Part shown: piece by piece, positions 5,950 through 7,177 of the stretch
How positions within the stretch are numbered: the stretch's first letter is position 1
Layout: every line of letters begins with the position of its first letter
NCBI GenBank assembly: GCA_007135635.1
Contig: SLIO01000385.1
Location: 1-7,177 of the forward strand
Length of the DNA stretch: 7,177 nucleotides
Direction of reading: 5' to 3'
DNA from: Methylomicrobium sp.
GTDB taxonomy: Bacteria > Pseudomonadota > Gammaproteobacteria > Methylococcales > Methylomonadaceae
The notes under the pieces: model-generated
The model's input: only the letters and a program-made list of their open reading frames with translations
Databases searched by the model: none
What the model was told of the DNA's origin: nothing
Translations under genes and position numbers: made by a program

Positions 5950-7080
5950 ATGTTTAAAAAATTCCTAACAAAAAAGACGCCTAATCAAGGTAAACATGAT
6001 GCCTGTGAGTCGTTGCTCGGCGAATACCGGCAACGAGTCGAGCAGGGCGTGATCGATTATGATCCCGCTCAGGTTGAGGCTTTGCATTATCTGCAGGAAT
6101 TACTGGATAAATTGTCCGCCGAAAAACGGCCAGGCTATTTTAATTTGCCTTCGTCACGCGCAAAATCGTCCAAAAGTATATATATCTACGGCGAAGTCGG
6201 CCGGGGCAAATCGATGCTGATGGACTTATTCTACGATCATTGCCCGATTCAGCAAAAACGACGAGTGCATTTCCATACTTTCATATTGGAAGTCCATGAG
6301 TTTTCTCATCGCTGGCGTCAAGAAAAAAAGCAGGACATCATTCACGCGTTGGCCGCCGAAATCAATGCGACGACAAAACTGCTTTGTTTCGACGAATTTC
6401 ATGTCATAGATGTCGCCAATGCTGTTATTTTGGATCGTTTGTTTAGCCGGTTGTTCGAACTCGGCACTGTAATCGTCACTACTTCAAACCGGCATCCCGA
6501 TGATCTATATCAAGGCGGATTGGTTCCGGAGCTGTTTTTAAAGTTCATCAAACTATTGAAGGCTTCGGCGGATGTTATCGAGCTCGTTGCCAAACACGAT
6601 TATCGCTTGACGCGTCTTAGCGGAGCGGAAAAAATTTATTTTTTTCCGCTCGATGAACACGCAAGCTTGGCTTTAGAGCAGTGTTATCGAGAATTGACTC
6701 ATTCCGCGCCGCTGAAGCCATTTACTCTTAAAGTGTTGGGCAGAAACGTGATGCTGCGTGCCGCTCACGCCGACGTGGCACTGACTACGTTCGATGAAAT
6801 GTGCAGGCAGCCTTTGGGGCCTGCGGATTATCTCAAAATCGTTCAATCCTTTAGAGTGGTGATTTTATCCGGCATTCCGAAATTCGGTTTTGATAATCAC
6901 GACGAAGCCAAGCGTTTTTCGACATTTGTCGATGCCTTGTATTTTCATAAAGTTATTCTGATTTGTAGTGCAGAGGTTTCAGCAAGAGAGCTCTATGACG
7001 AAAATATACGCGCATTTTTTCTAAAAAGAACCGTCTCGCGGCTGATTGAAATGCAGTCGGATTATTATTTAAAGCGGTGA
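5950..7080 (+). CDS. zapE: ZapE / AFG1-like P-loop ATPase
   Basis: A 376-residue AFG1/LACE1-family AAA-type ATPase, about the length of E. coli ZapE (375). Walker A GEVGRGKS is at 81-88, followed by MLMDLFY. RRVHFHTFILEVHE lies at 104-117, Walker B LLCFDEF at 144-150, sensor-1 TTSN at 177-180, DDLYQGGL at 184-191, and SAEV near the C-terminus at 340-343. In E. coli ZapE associates with the division apparatus and destabilises FtsZ polymers; mitochondrial AFG1 relatives act in inner-membrane protein quality control. The text around 104-220 reads more like the alphaproteobacterial/mitochondrial style than E. coli ZapE, so the cell-division role is inferred. No in-frame ATG, GTG or TTG lies between the TAG at 5893-5895 and the ATG at 5950, and the N-terminal family region begins soon after it, so this start is kept although no ribosome site precedes it. 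The protein ends at the YLKR motif, with the stop inside a tandem repeat. Confidence 0.85.
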   Translation: MFKKFLTKKTPNQGKHDACESLLGEYRQRVEQGVIDYDPAQVEALHYLQELLDKLSAEKRPGYFNLPSSRAKSSKSIYIYGEVGRGKSMLMDLFYDHCPIQQKRRVHFHTFILEVHEFSHRWRQEKKQDIIHALAAEINATTKLLCFDEFHVIDVANAVILDRLFSRLFELGTVIVTTSNRHPDDLYQGGLVPELFLKFIKLLKASADVIELVAKHDYRLTRLSGAEKIYFFPLDEHASLALEQCYRELTHSAPLKPFTLKVLGRNVMLRAAHADVALTTFDEMCRQPLGPADYLKIVQSFRVVILSGIPKFGFDNHDEAKRFSTFVDALYFHKVILICSAEVSARELYDENIRAFFLKRTVSRLIEMQSDYYLKR

Positions 7081-7122
7081 GCGGTGAGCGGTGAGCAGTA
7101 AGCAGTAAGCAGTAAGCAGGGA
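7074..7122 (+). repeat. Seven-unit 7-bp tandem repeat overlapping the zapE stop
   Basis: Seven consecutive heptamers: GCGGTGA three times (7074-7094), GCAGTAA three times (7095-7115), then GCAGGGA (7116-7122). The first unit contains the zapE stop TGA (7078-7080). Because 7 is not a multiple of 3, successive units place TGA in all three plus frames within 17 bases. The minus strand of the array has no stops, which creates a spurious open frame there. The block order of variants points to slippage-driven amplification. Confidence 0.9.
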
Positions 7123-7131
7123 GTTGAAACA

Positions 7132-7177
7132 GCAATTCCCAATTTGGGAATCAAAAAGGGTGTGGGGTGTGCTTGGC
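7132..7177 (+). repeat. Dispersed spacer repeat, copy B (truncated by window end)
   Basis: This matches copy A at 2601-2644: 16 identical bases, a 2-base indel, then AGGGTGTGG and GCTTG with few changes. It contains a perfect palindrome, ATTCCCAA (7135-7142), T, TTGGGAAT (7144-7151). The element continues beyond the window. It lies 51 bp after the zapE stop, directly behind the heptamer array. Confidence 0.65.

Noticed and set aside
6953..7135. Minus-strand 60-residue open frame across the end of zapE and the heptamer array
   Set aside because: Its start region reads the stop-free strand of the tandem repeat (repeating LLTA/SPLTA-like residues) and the rest is antisense to zapE; it is an artefact of the repeat.

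Overview
This window looks like chromosomal DNA of a gammaproteobacterium with moderate GC content. The inference rests on a very E. coli-like YajD, a ZapE/AFG1-type ATPase, a 'type 2' thymidine phosphorylase of the kind known from Legionella, and spacer repeats of a style I associate with gammaproteobacterial methanotrophs (Methylomicrobium/Methylotuvimicrobium). The genus is a guess from recall; no rRNA or other taxonomic marker is present. I see no tRNA, rRNA, CRISPR array, insertion sequence, phage gene or origin.

Layout. Positions 1-140 are an unassigned edge with an open frame and an imperfect inverted repeat. On the minus strand (1709 to 141) is a two-domain kinase-like protein: an aminoglycoside-phosphotransferase fold followed by a P-loop kinase. 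It is transcribed away from a plus-strand gene at 1923-2585 for a membrane protein of the VTT (DedA/TVP38/TMEM64) family. The 213-bp divergent spacer holds a promoter candidate for the kinase and an operator-like near-palindrome just before the VTT start. Next comes a 196-bp spacer with a degenerate dispersed repeat and then a good sigma70 promoter (TTGACA, 17 bp, CATTAT). That promoter should drive a tight unit: a thymidine phosphorylase/AMP phosphorylase-type enzyme (2782-4317), a PRPP synthetase-like enzyme 5 bp later (4323-5198), and the HNH nuclease yajD 32 bp further on (5231-5605). A 344-bp spacer without a normal gene separates yajD from zapE (5950-7080). This spacer holds palindromes, a possible 22-residue leader ORF and a short hairpin plus T-run just before the zapE start. 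The zapE stop codon lies inside a 7-bp tandem repeat array, followed by a second copy of the dispersed repeat that runs off the window.

How the genes may work together. The phosphorylase and the PRPP synthetase are the only pair with an obvious metabolic link. Both have features of the archaeal-type branches of their families. A phosphorylase of this branch releases a base from a nucleotide or nucleoside and leaves a ribose phosphate, while the second enzyme makes (or, run backwards, consumes) PRPP. Together they suggest a small module for recycling nucleotide ribose. Substrates cannot be read from sequence. The other genes are ordinary housekeeping or accessory genes with no visible link to the pair.
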